A stretch of DNA of 64,000 nt from Streptomyces pristinaespiralis (GTDB taxonomy: Bacteria > Actinomycetota > Actinomycetes > Streptomycetales > Streptomycetaceae): NCBI RefSeq assembly GCF_001278075.1, contig NZ_CP011340.1:1364001-1428000 (forward strand), in the 5' to 3' direction. Positions 42,758-51,000 of the stretch are shown in pieces (the first letter of the stretch is position 1; each line of letters begins with the position of its first letter). The position numbers and the translations under genes are program-made. The notes beneath the pieces were generated by a model. The model did no database searches. It had not been told where the DNA came from and was given only the letters and a program-made list of their open reading frames with translations.

Positions 42758-43216
42758 TCAGCCCCAGGTCCTGCCGGCCGGTTCCTTGATGGTCCGGTTG
42801 ATCCGGTTGAAGAAGTTGGTCAGCGCGATCTCCAGGTTGATCGCGCCGATCTGCTCCTCGGTGAAATGAGCGTTGGCCTCTTCCCAGATCTCGTCGGTGA
42901 CGCCCTCCGCGCCGTCCTGCAGCCGGGTGGCGGCCTCGGCCAGCGCCAGTGCCGCGCGTTCCGCCTCGGTGTAGAACGGCGTCTCACGCCACGCCGCCAC
43001 GTTGTGCAGCCGCTCGTCGGTCTCACCGGCCTTCTTCCCCCCGGCGACACCGGCGTAGACGCACGCCGAGCAGCCGTTGATCTGGCTGGCGCGCAGGTGG
43101 ACCAGCGTCAGCAGCTTCGGGTCGACGCCCCCGGCGGCGATCGCCTTGTGGAGGTGCTGGATCGCGGTCCACACATCGGGGTTGTTCGTATTCTTGTTCT
43201 TGAGCCGGTTGTCCAT
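42758..43216 (-). CDS. AhpD-like carboxymuconolactone decarboxylase-family protein
   Basis: The 152-residue all-helical protein contains the AhpD redox motif in ASQINGCSACVYAGVAGG (Cys-x-x-Cys) with the usual upstream Glu position replaced by the LVHLRASQ segment. Members act as peroxidase partners or disulfide reductases. It is divergent from an ECF sigma factor gene; ECF41 sigma factors are known to control exactly such AhpD/CMD, oxidoreductase or epimerase genes next to them. Confidence 0.88.
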   Translation of the reverse strand: MDNRLKNKNTNNPDVWTAIQHLHKAIAAGGVDPKLLTLVHLRASQINGCSACVYAGVAGGKKAGETDERLHNVAAWRETPFYTEAERAALALAEAATRLQDGAEGVTDEIWEEANAHFTEEQIGAINLEIALTNFFNRINRTIKEPAGRTWG

Positions 43217-43301
43217 GGGGAGTGCTCTCCTTCATCGGGTTACGTCGCGGCGCCTGTGCGCGTCATCCCTGTGACGGATCAGCTACCAGGGAGGTAACAC
43301 C

Positions 43302-44177
43302 ATGGCCGCCACCCACCCCGCGGACCCGGTCGCCGATGCCTTCGAGGGCCATCGTGACCGGCTCAGAGCCGTCGCCCACCGCGTGCTCGGATCGCACGCC
43401 GACGCGGAGGACGTGGTCCAGGAGGCGTGGCTGCGTCTCTCCCGCCAGGACGCCGGCACCATCGACAACCTCGGCGGCTGGCTGACCACCGTGGTCGGCC
43501 GCCTCAGTCTCGATGTCCTGCGATCGGGCCGGACGCGCCCGGAAGTCTCCTTGGACGACCGGTTGCCCGAGGTCACTGTGACGCTCGACGACGCTCCTGC
43601 TCCGGAAGAGCTCGTGGCGCTCGGGGACTCCGTCGGCCTCGCGCTTCTCACGGTCCTCGACTCGCTGGGCCCGGCCGAACGACTGGCGTTCGTGCTGCAC
43701 GACGTGTTCGCCGTGCCCTTCGCGGAGATCGGCGACATTCTCGGCAGGTCCGCCGACGCGACCAAGATGCTCGCCAGTCGCGCCCGCAGGAAGGTGCGAG
43801 CGGCCCAGCAGCCGGGGAACGCCGGACGACAACAGCGCGAGGTGGTTCGAGCCTTCCTGGCCGCGGCCGGCGAAGGTCGGTTCGAGCAGCTGCTGGAGGT
43901 TCTCCACCCGGAGGTGCACTTCACCGTCCACACCCCGAGCGGCCGGTTCGTCACGCTCGGAGCCACCGAAGTCGCCACCCGCGCACGAGTGGCCGGCGGC
44001 GCGGCCCGAGGACACGCGGCAACCGTCGACGGCCGCCCGGGCGTCATCTCCTGGAGCGAGGACGGCACCCCGCTCTCTCTCCTGGCCTTCACCGTGGCCG
44101 ACGGCCGCATCACAGAGATCACCGCTGTGGTCGACCCGGCCCAACTCGCGCTCATGGACCTGCCGGACCCGGTGTGA
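43302..44177 (+). CDS. ECF41-type RNA polymerase sigma factor with SnoaL-like C-terminus
   Basis: The 291-residue protein has Sigma70 region 2 (FEGHRDRLRAVAHRVLGSHA and DAEDVVQEAWLRL) and region 4 (DSLGPAERLAFVLHDVFAVP, FAEIGDILGRSADATKMLAS), followed by a ~110-residue SnoaL/NTF2-like domain (VVRAFLAAAGEGRFEQLLEV). This is the ECF41 layout, in which the C-terminal extension replaces an anti-sigma factor. The shared 85-bp region with the AhpD gene should hold the target promoter. CGTCACA (minus strand, 43270-43276) resembles a -35, but no matching -10 at the right distance was found. Confidence 0.9.
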   Translation: MAATHPADPVADAFEGHRDRLRAVAHRVLGSHADAEDVVQEAWLRLSRQDAGTIDNLGGWLTTVVGRLSLDVLRSGRTRPEVSLDDRLPEVTVTLDDAPAPEELVALGDSVGLALLTVLDSLGPAERLAFVLHDVFAVPFAEIGDILGRSADATKMLASRARRKVRAAQQPGNAGRQQREVVRAFLAAAGEGRFEQLLEVLHPEVHFTVHTPSGRFVTLGATEVATRARVAGGAARGHAATVDGRPGVISWSEDGTPLSLLAFTVADGRITEITAVVDPAQLALMDLPDPV

Positions 44178-44428
44178 CTCCCCTGCGGCGACCGCTCGTC
44201 CTCGATGTGGCCCCGCCGGATCCCGCCGAGACGGCGAACGCGGCCACCGACGGGCGCAGGGTCCGGCGGCCTGGAGGTTGCCTGCCCGGGCGGTCCCGGG
44301 CGCAGTGCGATGCCCGCCGCGCGGACGGGAACCGCGTCACCGCTCTGGTGGGGCGCGGCAGGCTCATGGACCGGCCGGCGCGGGGAGCCGAGCGGGGCCA
44401 AGACCTCACATGCGGGACCCTGCCCGTC

Positions 44429-45154
44429 TCAGCGGGCCGCGTCCAGCTGCCTCTTGGGGCCGCGCACGGCCGCCTGCCGCTCCTTCTCCAGCGCGCCCTC
44501 CGCCCAGAGCGAGCGCACATGTCCGAGGTGGCGGGCCATGCACTTCTCGGCGCCCTTCGCGTCACCCGCCACCATCAGGTCGAGCAGCTCGATGTGCTCC
44601 TCGGCGGACGGGATCAGCTGGTCGCGCTCGTCGAGCGCGGTCAGTCCGTACAGCCGCGAACGCTTGCGCAGGTCGCCGACCGTCTCGACGAGTCGTTCGT
44701 TGCCGGCGAGCGCCAGGAGGGAGAGGTGGAACCGGCGGTCGGCCTCGAGGTAGCCGATGAGGTCGTGCTCGCGTGCCGCACGCACGATCTCCTCGGCCAC
44801 GGGCCGCAGCGCCTCCAGGTCCTCGCGGGAGGCGATGCCGGTGATCCGGCGGACCATGGGGACCTCGATGAGTATGCGGATCTCGGCGTACTGGTCGAGA
44901 TCGCGCTCGTTGACCTCGGTGACGCGGAAGCCCTTGTTGCGGACCGGCTCGACGAGGCCCTCACGGGCCAGGTCGAGCATCGCCTCGCGCACCGGTGTCG
45001 CGGAGATCCCGAAGTCCTCGGCGAGGCCGGGCGCCGAGTACACCTCACCGGGACGCAGTTCGCCGGAGATGAGCGCGGCACGCAGGGCGTGGGCGACCTG
45101 GTCACGCAGCCGCTCCCTGGCGGTGATGAGGTTGCGCTGCTTCAGGTGCCCCAT
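44429..45154 (-). CDS. GntR/FadR-family regulator of the hydroxyproline operon
   Basis: The 241-residue protein starts with ATG at 45154 after AGGGAT. It has an N-terminal winged HTH (VYSAPGLAEDFGISATPVRE) and a C-terminal FCD helical ligand-binding domain with metal-binding His positions (DRRFHLSLLALAG, EEHIELLD, MARHLGHV). It lies directly downstream of the hydroxyproline genes on the same strand and probably represses them. AACGTGACATTGT in its own upstream region resembles the elements at the operon and collagenase promoters. Confidence 0.87.
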   Translation of the reverse strand: MGHLKQRNLITARERLRDQVAHALRAALISGELRPGEVYSAPGLAEDFGISATPVREAMLDLAREGLVEPVRNKGFRVTEVNERDLDQYAEIRILIEVPMVRRITGIASREDLEALRPVAEEIVRAAREHDLIGYLEADRRFHLSLLALAGNERLVETVGDLRKRSRLYGLTALDERDQLIPSAEEHIELLDLMVAGDAKGAEKCMARHLGHVRSLWAEGALEKERQAAVRGPKRQLDAAR

Positions 45155-45211
45155 GGTGGTGGTGATCCCTTCGCCGTGTGTCCTCGTGGCCGAGAGGATC
45201 ACCAGCGTACA

Positions 45212-45221
45212 ATGTCACGTT
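45212..45221. promoter_or_regulatory. Candidate GntR site before gntR
   Basis: ATGTCACGTT (plus strand), flanked as ACAATGTCACGTTGT with ACAA/TTGT arms, resembles the ATTTCACATT elements at 50417 and 50870. It is probably an autoregulatory site. Confidence 0.4.
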
Positions 45222-45265
45222 GTTTTGGCAGGTCCCTGGACCGTCCGGCCCGCACAACTCCCCCG

Positions 45266-46270
45266 CTACAGCAGGAATCCTCCGGGGAAGGGGTCGTCCG
45301 GGTCGAGGTAGTACTGCGCGGTGCCCGTGATCCAGGCCCGTCCGGTGATGCGGGGTACGACGGCGGGTACCCCGCCGACCTCCGTCTCCGCGACGAGACG
45401 GCCGGTGAACTCGGTACCGATGAAGGACTCGTTGACGAAGTCGCGGTGCAGCGGCAGCGCGCCACGGGCGTGCAGCTGCGCCATCCGCGCCGAGGTGCCG
45501 GTGCCGCACGGTGAGCGGTCGAACCAGCCGGGGTGGATGGCCATGGCATGGCGTGAGCGGTGCGCGTCGGAGCCGGGTGCGGCGAGATAGACGTGCTTGA
45601 CCCCTGCGATCTCGGGCTGCTCCGGGTGGACGGGCCGGTCCGGGGAGGCGTTGATCGCCGACATGACGGCGAGTCCGGCCGCGAGCAGGTCGTCCTTGCG
45701 GGACCGGTCGAACGGCAGCCCCAGCGCGTCCAGTTCGACGAAGGCGTAGAAGTTCCCGCCGAAGGCGAGGTCGTACGTCACCGTCCCGTGCCCCGGCACG
45801 TCCACCTTGCGGTCGAGGCCGACGCTGAAGGCGGGGATGTTGGTGAGCGTGACCGCCTTGGCCGCGCCGTCCTCGACGTGCACGTCGACGGAGACGAGGC
45901 CGGCGGGGGTGTCGAGGCGGACCGTGGTGACGGGTTCGGTGACCGTGACCATGCCGGTCTCGACGAGGACGGTGGCCACACCGATGGTGCCGTGCCCGCA
46001 CATCGGCAGCAGGCCGGACACCTCGATGTACAGCACGCCGTAGTCGGCGTCGGGGCGGGTCGGCGGCTGGAGTATCGCGCCGCTCATCGAGGCGTGGCCG
46101 CGCGGCTCGTACATCAGGAGCGTGCGCAGATGGTCCAGGTGCTCGATGAAGTGGAGCCTGCGCTCGGCCATCGTGGCGCCGGGGACCACCCCGACGCCGC
46201 CGGTGATCACGCGCGTGGGCATGCCCTCGGTGTGTGAGTCGACGGCGTGGAAGACATGACGGGTCCGCAC
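45266..46270 (-). CDS. 4-hydroxyproline 2-epimerase (proline racemase family)
   Basis: The 334-residue protein starts with GTG after AAGGGA. Both catalytic residues are cysteines: LLPMCGHGTIG and RSPCGTGTSARMAQL. The family signature HAVDSHTEGMPTRVI is at the N-terminus. The Cys/Cys pair and genetic context favour conversion of trans-4-hydroxy-L-proline to cis-4-hydroxy-D-proline rather than proline racemisation. It is co-directional with the deaminase and dehydrogenase genes upstream. Confidence 0.88.
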   Translation of the reverse strand: MRTRHVFHAVDSHTEGMPTRVITGGVGVVPGATMAERRLHFIEHLDHLRTLLMYEPRGHASMSGAILQPPTRPDADYGVLYIEVSGLLPMCGHGTIGVATVLVETGMVTVTEPVTTVRLDTPAGLVSVDVHVEDGAAKAVTLTNIPAFSVGLDRKVDVPGHGTVTYDLAFGGNFYAFVELDALGLPFDRSRKDDLLAAGLAVMSAINASPDRPVHPEQPEIAGVKHVYLAAPGSDAHRSRHAMAIHPGWFDRSPCGTGTSARMAQLHARGALPLHRDFVNESFIGTEFTGRLVAETEVGGVPAVVPRITGRAWITGTAQYYLDPDDPFPGGFLL

Positions 46271-46302
46271 GGGAGTCCCTTCCTGTGAGGCGGATCGGCG
46301 GG

Positions 46303-47223
46303 TCAGTGGTGGCCGTCGGCGACGGCCTTCTCGGTCGCCGCGCGCACTGCGGCCCGCGCCTCGGCGGGCAGCGGCATACGCGGCGGTCGGGTCGGACCGC
46401 CGCGACGGCCGACGACGTCCATGGATTCCTTGACGGCCTGCACGAACTCGGTCCTGGAGTCCCAGCGCAGCAGCGGATGCAGTGACTTGTAGAGGGGCAC
46501 CGCGAGGTCGAGCCGCCCGGCGACGGCGGCGTGGTAGAGCTCGGCGCAGGTGGTGGGGAAGGCGTTCGGGTAGCCGGCGATCCAGCCGACCGCTCCGGCG
46601 AGGGCCAGCTCCAGCAGCACGTCGTCCGCGCCGATCAGCAGATCGAGGTCCGGGGCGAGTTCGCCGATCTCGTAGGCCCTGCGCACATCGCCGCTGAACT
46701 CCTTGACGGCCACGATGCTGCCGTCGGCGTGCAGCCGGGCCAGCAGCGCGGGGGTGAGGTCGACCTTGGTGTCGATGGGGTTGTTGTAGCCCACCACGGG
46801 CAGCCCCACGCGGGCGACCTCCGTGTAGTGGGCACGCACCGCCTGTTCGTCGGCGCGATAGGCGTTCGGCGGCAGCAGCAGCACGCTTCCGCAGCCCTCC
46901 TGTGCGGCCTGTTCCGTCCAGCGGCGGGACTCGGCACTCCCGTAGGCGGCGACCCCGGGCATCACGCGCGCGCCGTCGCCCGCGGCCTCGACCGCGGTGC
47001 GGACGACACGGGCACGCTCGTCGTCGGTGAGGGTCTGGTACTCGCCGAGGGAGCCGTTGGGCACGACGCCGTCGCAGCCCTCGTCGACGAGCCGGCGAAC
47101 GTGCTCGGCGTAGGCGTCGAAGTCGACGGAGAGGTCGTCGCGCAGGGGGAGGGCGGTGGCGACCATGATGCCGCGCCAGGGGCGTTCGGCGGTCCAGGTG
47201 GGGGTGGCTCGGGTGGCGGTCAT
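46303..47223 (-). CDS. DapA-family lyase, probable 1-pyrroline-4-hydroxy-2-carboxylate deaminase
   Basis: The 306-residue protein is a class I aldolase-type TIM barrel: VVPNGSLGEYQTLTDDER (substrate loop), Tyr in VVGYNNPIDT, and Schiff-base Lys in IVAVKEFSGD. Dihydrodipicolinate-synthase relatives next to hydroxyproline epimerase and D-hydroxyproline dehydrogenase usually deaminate the pyrroline intermediate to alpha-ketoglutarate semialdehyde. The semialdehyde dehydrogenase needed to finish the pathway is not in the window. It starts with ATG at 47223. Confidence 0.85.
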   Translation of the reverse strand: MTATRATPTWTAERPWRGIMVATALPLRDDLSVDFDAYAEHVRRLVDEGCDGVVPNGSLGEYQTLTDDERARVVRTAVEAAGDGARVMPGVAAYGSAESRRWTEQAAQEGCGSVLLLPPNAYRADEQAVRAHYTEVARVGLPVVGYNNPIDTKVDLTPALLARLHADGSIVAVKEFSGDVRRAYEIGELAPDLDLLIGADDVLLELALAGAVGWIAGYPNAFPTTCAELYHAAVAGRLDLAVPLYKSLHPLLRWDSRTEFVQAVKESMDVVGRRGGPTRPPRMPLPAEARAAVRAATEKAVADGHH

Positions 47224-47291
47224 ACGGGAACCTCTTTTGTAGGTGTGACATCTCGTGGAGCCGTGCACGGGACCTACGGGCGTCGGATCCC

Positions 47292-48902
47292 TCAGTCGTG
47301 GGGTCCGGCGGCACCGTCCGGACGGGAGGCATCGGGCAGTCCGGCCGCTCGGTCGGGCACGGCGGGCGTGGCCGGCGCGACGGGCGTGGCCGGCGCGACG
47401 GGCGTGACGGGCGTGGCGGGCGTGACGGGCGGCTCGTTCGCACCGAGGGCTCCGAGCACTCCCAGCGGCACGGGCCCCGCGAGTGGCCGGCGCTCCGGGG
47501 ACGGTGGCGGGGACAGCGGGTCCTGACCCGCCGCGAGGCAGGCCACGGCCGCCCCGCACACCCGGCCCTGGCACCAGCCCATGCCCGCGCGGGTGAGGAG
47601 CTTGACGGTGCGGGCGTCACGGGCGCCGTAGGCGTCGACCGCCTCGCGGACGGCGCCCGCCGTCACCTCCTCACAGCGGCACACTTCCGTCGCGTCGTCC
47701 AGCCACTCGGCCCAGCCCTTCCCCGGCGCGTGCACGGCGGCCATGGCACCGGCGAAGGCGCGCATGCGCTCGCGCCGCCGCTGAAGCTCCCGCACCCGCC
47801 CGTCACGCTGCGGTCCGGGCCCGCCGCGCACATGGGCGGCCACCGCGATGCCCGCGATCTCCCCCTCCGCGCGGGCGAGTTGCGCGCCGCCGATGCCACC
47901 GGTCTCGCCCGCCGCCCACAGTCCGGGCACCGAGGTCTGCTGCAACGGGTCCAGCGCCAGGGCATACGTCCCGTCCCGCACCCGCCGCGTGGCGCACCCG
48001 AGGCTCGTGGCGAGCTCGGTCTGCGGGACGAGACCGTGACCCACCGCGAGGGCGTCGCAGACGATCCGGCGGCCCGTCCCCCGCACGGGCCGCCAGTCCC
48101 GGTCGACCCGGGAGACGGTGACCGCCTCCACCCGGTCCGTGCCGTGGACCTGGGTCACCGCGCTGCGGGTGCGCAGCCGCACCCGGCGCGCGAGCAGCGT
48201 CGCACCGTGGATCGCGGCCTGGGCGAGCTTCTGCGGGTCGGCGGCGAGGACGGCCGGCCGGCGCGCGTAGCCGAGGTAGCCGGAGGCCTCCACCACCGCG
48301 GGGACGCGCGCCCCGGCGGTGGCGAGCGACGCGGCGACGGCGAGCAGCAGCGGGCCGCTGCCCGCCACGACGACGCGTCCGCCGGGCAGGACGAGTCCGG
48401 CCTTGAGCATCGCCTGCGCTCCCGCGGCGCCCACCACTCCAGGCAGCGTCCAGCCGGGGAAGGGCAGTTGGCGTTCGTACGCGCCGGTCGCGAGCAGGAC
48501 CGCGCGGGCACGTACGCGCACCGGGCGCTCGCCGTCGCCGTCCGCTCCGGTGACCGCGTGCACCGTCCAGCGCGTGTCCGTCCCGTCATGCCGTTCCACG
48601 GTCCAGACGTGGTGGCCGGCGAGATGGACGACGTCGCTCGCCCCGAGGCGGCGGCGCAGACCGGCGAAGGCGGACCAGTCGTGGTGCAGGGCCTCGGGGC
48701 GCACCGCGCCGACGGCCGGGGCGGGGTGGCGGTAGAACTGGCCGCCGATCCTGCCCGCCGTGTCCAGCAGGGCGACCGAGAGCCCCCGTTCCGATGCGGT
48801 GACGGCGCCGGCGAGGCCCGCGCAGCCCGCGCCGATCACCGCGAGGTCGTACACCTCTGCGTACGGGTCGCCGGCGGCCCGGTCAGACGGCGAGCTCGGC
48901 AT
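47292..48902 (-). CDS. D-hydroxyproline dehydrogenase FAD/NAD(P)-binding subunit (HcnB-like)
   Basis: The 536-residue protein has an N-terminal FAD site VIGAGCAGLAGAVTASERG and a second dinucleotide site VVVAGSGPLLLAVAASLATA. A C-terminal BFD-like [2Fe-2S] domain shows EVCRCEEVTAGAVREAV and MGWCQGRVCGAAV. The last ~50 residues are a Pro-rich tail of repeated PVTPVAPAT-type units. With the small 2Fe-2S protein and the DadA-like subunit it forms a HcnABC-type amine dehydrogenase. The start overlaps the preceding gene by 20 bp. Confidence 0.85.
   Translation of the reverse strand: MPSSPSDRAAGDPYAEVYDLAVIGAGCAGLAGAVTASERGLSVALLDTAGRIGGQFYRHPAPAVGAVRPEALHHDWSAFAGLRRRLGASDVVHLAGHHVWTVERHDGTDTRWTVHAVTGADGDGERPVRVRARAVLLATGAYERQLPFPGWTLPGVVGAAGAQAMLKAGLVLPGGRVVVAGSGPLLLAVAASLATAGARVPAVVEASGYLGYARRPAVLAADPQKLAQAAIHGATLLARRVRLRTRSAVTQVHGTDRVEAVTVSRVDRDWRPVRGTGRRIVCDALAVGHGLVPQTELATSLGCATRRVRDGTYALALDPLQQTSVPGLWAAGETGGIGGAQLARAEGEIAGIAVAAHVRGGPGPQRDGRVRELQRRRERMRAFAGAMAAVHAPGKGWAEWLDDATEVCRCEEVTAGAVREAVDAYGARDARTVKLLTRAGMGWCQGRVCGAAVACLAAGQDPLSPPPSPERRPLAGPVPLGVLGALGANEPPVTPATPVTPVAPATPVAPATPAVPDRAAGLPDASRPDGAAGPHD
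47360..47432. repeat. Tandem repeats encoding the Pro-rich tail
   Basis: GGCGTGGCCGGCGCGACG-like 18-bp units and shorter GGCGTGACG units are repeated in tandem in the 3' end of the dehydrogenase gene. They lie after the conserved iron-sulfur domain. Confidence 0.7.
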
Positions 48903-49206
48903 GGCCGTGTCCTTCCTGAGTGGTGATCGTGTCACCGGGACGGGCGGGCACCAGGCAGGCCCGCCTGTTGGGCCGTCCGTTGATCGTGGCGAGGCAGTCG
49001 TAGCAGTGGCCGATGCCGCAGAAGGCTCCGCGTGGACGGCCGCCCCTGCGCGTGGTGCGCCAGGCGAGGACGCCGGCCGACCACAGGGCGGCGGCGACGG
49101 ACCGGCCCGGGAGCGTGGTGATCGGGCGCCCGTCGAAGGTGATCTCGAACGGGGGCTGTTCGGGTGTCGCTCCGACGAGTTCGGCGGGGGTGCGGTCACG
49201 CGCCAT
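48883..49206 (-). CDS. D-hydroxyproline dehydrogenase 2Fe-2S subunit (HcnA-like)
   Basis: The 107-residue protein is a short plant-type ferredoxin domain: EITFDGRPITTLPG and the cluster motif AFCGIGHCYDCLATING ... ACLVPA with four cysteines. Such small subunits pass electrons between the two FAD subunits in heteromeric amino-acid dehydrogenases. It overlaps both neighbours, giving three coupled subunit genes. Confidence 0.88.
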   Translation of the reverse strand: MARDRTPAELVGATPEQPPFEITFDGRPITTLPGRSVAAALWSAGVLAWRTTRRGGRPRGAFCGIGHCYDCLATINGRPNRRACLVPARPGDTITTQEGHGHAELAV

Positions 49207-50407
49207 GGCGCGTCTCCTTCCGGGGTGTCCGAGGCATGGGGGGCGGGGCCGTTCCGAAGCGGTCGGGTCTGAACGGCTGGATGTCCATGGGGAGTTCGTC
49301 CCCGGCCAGGATCCGGGCGACGATCATTCCCGTGGCCGGGGCGAGTCCTATCCCCGCGCCTTCGTGCCCGCAGGCGTGCAGCAGGCCGGGTACGCGCGGG
49401 TCGGGGCCGATCGCGGGCAGATGGTCCGGCAGGTACGGGCGGAATCCGGCGTACGTCCGGATCGCCCGCACCCCGGCGAGCACCGGGAACAGGCGGGTCG
49501 CCTGACTCGCGAGGCGGCGCACGGCCTCCACCGACAGGGTGCGGTCGAAGCCGACCCGTTCCCGGCTCGCTCCGATCAGCACGGGGCCCGCCGGGGTGCC
49601 CTCGACGACGGCGGAGGTCTGGAGCGCCGCCGAGCCGCTGGCGACGTCGGTGATGTAGTCGGCCGTGTAGACCTTGCGCCGTACCACGCGGGGCAGCGGC
49701 TCTGTGACCAGGACGAAGCCCCGCCGGGGAAGCACGGGCAGGTCCACTCCGGCGAGTCCGGCCAGTCGTCCGCCCCAGGTGCCGGCGGCGTTCACCACAT
49801 AGGGGGCGTGCAGATCACCGCTCGCGGTTCGTACGCCGCGGACCTCGCCGTTCGCGCCCTTGAGCACCCCGGTGACCTCCTCGCCCAGGCGCAGCAGGGT
49901 CCGGCCGGATCCCTGTCCGCCGGCGGCACGCAGCAGATGGGCCGCGGCGAGTGCGGGCTGCACCTGGGCGTCCTGGGGATAGTGGAAGCCGCCCGCCAGG
50001 TCCGGGGCCAGGTGGGGTTCCAGGTCCCGGAGCCGGTCGCCCATGACCTCATGGACCTCGACCCCCGCCTCCTGCTGCCGGGCGGCGAAGTCGCCAAGGG
50101 CCGCCAGGGACGGCCCGGTGGAGGCGACGACCAGGCCGCCCTTCGCCTCGTACTCGATCCGGGGCGGCAGCAGGTCGGACAGCTCGCGCCACAACCGCCG
50201 TGACAGCAGGGCCAGTTCGAGTTCGGGGCCCGGCTCCTTGTCGGAGACCAGCAGATTGCCTTCACCGGCTCCCGTGGTGCCGCCCGCGACGGGGCCGCGG
50301 TCGATCACGGTGACGGAGAGGCCGGAGCGGGCCGCGTAGTAGGCGCAGGCGGCGCCGACCACACCCGCTCCGACGACGATGAGATCCGGGGAGTTCCTCG
50401 TGGTCAC
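49196..50407 (-). CDS. D-hydroxyproline dehydrogenase catalytic FAD subunit (DadA/HcnC-like)
   Basis: The 403-residue protein starts with GTG at 50407. It has a Rossmann FAD motif LIVVGAGVVGAACAYYAARS, a DAO-type second segment YVVNAAGTWGGRLA, and a C-terminal GHEGAGIGLAPATGM loop. It should oxidise cis-4-hydroxy-D-proline to the pyrroline. It is the first gene of the operon. The GTG is only ~7 bp after the likely -10, so the mRNA may be leaderless. Confidence 0.88.
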   Translation of the reverse strand: MTTRNSPDLIVVGAGVVGAACAYYAARSGLSVTVIDRGPVAGGTTGAGEGNLLVSDKEPGPELELALLSRRLWRELSDLLPPRIEYEAKGGLVVASTGPSLAALGDFAARQQEAGVEVHEVMGDRLRDLEPHLAPDLAGGFHYPQDAQVQPALAAAHLLRAAGGQGSGRTLLRLGEEVTGVLKGANGEVRGVRTASGDLHAPYVVNAAGTWGGRLAGLAGVDLPVLPRRGFVLVTEPLPRVVRRKVYTADYITDVASGSAALQTSAVVEGTPAGPVLIGASRERVGFDRTLSVEAVRRLASQATRLFPVLAGVRAIRTYAGFRPYLPDHLPAIGPDPRVPGLLHACGHEGAGIGLAPATGMIVARILAGDELPMDIQPFRPDRFGTAPPPMPRTPRKETRHGA

Positions 50408-50416
50408 GTCAGTAAT

Positions 50417-50426
50417 ATTTCACATT
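50417..50426. promoter_or_regulatory. Shared operator candidate in the hydroxyproline operon promoter
   Basis: ATTTCACATT (plus strand) lies inside AATATTTCACATT, between a TTGGCA-like -35 and the TATTAC -10 of the minus-strand operon. The same 10-mer occurs in the divergent collagenase promoter. Confidence 0.5.
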
Positions 50427-50549
50427 GCACCCTGCCTGCCAAGGGAGCGGCGCCCGGTGGTCTTCCGAACAAGGGCCTCTCGCAACTGCCTCCCGGCCAA
50501 CGCCCGTTGGTCAGGGCTGTCAGTCAGTGGCCGTCGGCCGGCGTCCGTG

Positions 50550-50752
50550 GGTCAGCGCCCCCACTCCACGCCTCGATCGCGTCCGGGGTGCGCGGCAGCG
50601 CATCAGCCGCGCCCCCTCCGCCGTGATGACGAGGTCGTCCTCGACGCGCACGCCGATACCCGCGGTTCGACCGGGAGCGTCTCGTCGGCCGACTGGAGGT
50701 ACAGGCCGGGCTCGACCGTCAGCACCTACCCCTGCTCCAGCACCCATCGCGC
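50550..50752 (-). pseudogene. Xaa-Pro aminopeptidase (M24), C-terminal remnant
   Basis: The minus strand reads RWVLEQG, a TAG where homologues have Met, VLTVEPGLYLQSADETL, then after a frameshift GIGVRVEDDLVITAEGARL, then after another PRTPDAIEAW. This is the conserved C-terminal part of an M24 aminopeptidase P, including the metal-binding Glu positions in EPGLY and VEDD. About 85% of the gene is gone. A prolidase-type enzyme would fit collagen peptide breakdown. Confidence 0.7.
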
Positions 50753-50862
50753 CCCCGGATCTCGCGCGACCGGCGGCCGGCGCGGTCCGTCAGGCGGCCT
50801 GCCACTTCCCCGAGGCTTCCGGAGGGACGGCACGACCGCGAAGCACGGTGCACAGGTCTTTA

Positions 50863-50897
50863 CAGTGCCATTTCACATTACTACGTTACGCATCACA
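50863..50897 (+). promoter_or_regulatory. Collagenase promoter with embedded operator candidate
   Basis: TTTACA and TACGTT are separated by 17 bp and point at the collagenase gene ~110 bp downstream. The spacer contains ATTTCACATT (50870-50879), identical to the element in the hydroxyproline operon promoter. Confidence 0.55.
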
Positions 50898-51000
50898 TAG
50901 CGCCGGGTGTTCCAACCGGCGCCCGCGCCAAGGCTGTTGACGCCCGAGGCGCCTTCCGCCGCACAGCGCGTCTGTTGCCACCTCCCACACAGGAGCCGAT

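Noticed and set aside
43217..43301. Canonical ECF41 promoter
   Set aside because: A CGTCACA element is present, but no CGTC-type -10 lies at the proper spacing, so no promoter feature was called.
45155..45265. gntR as last gene of the Hyp operon transcript only
   Set aside because: There is a 111-bp gap with its own candidate operator and ribosome site, so an independent promoter is likely; read-through cannot be excluded.
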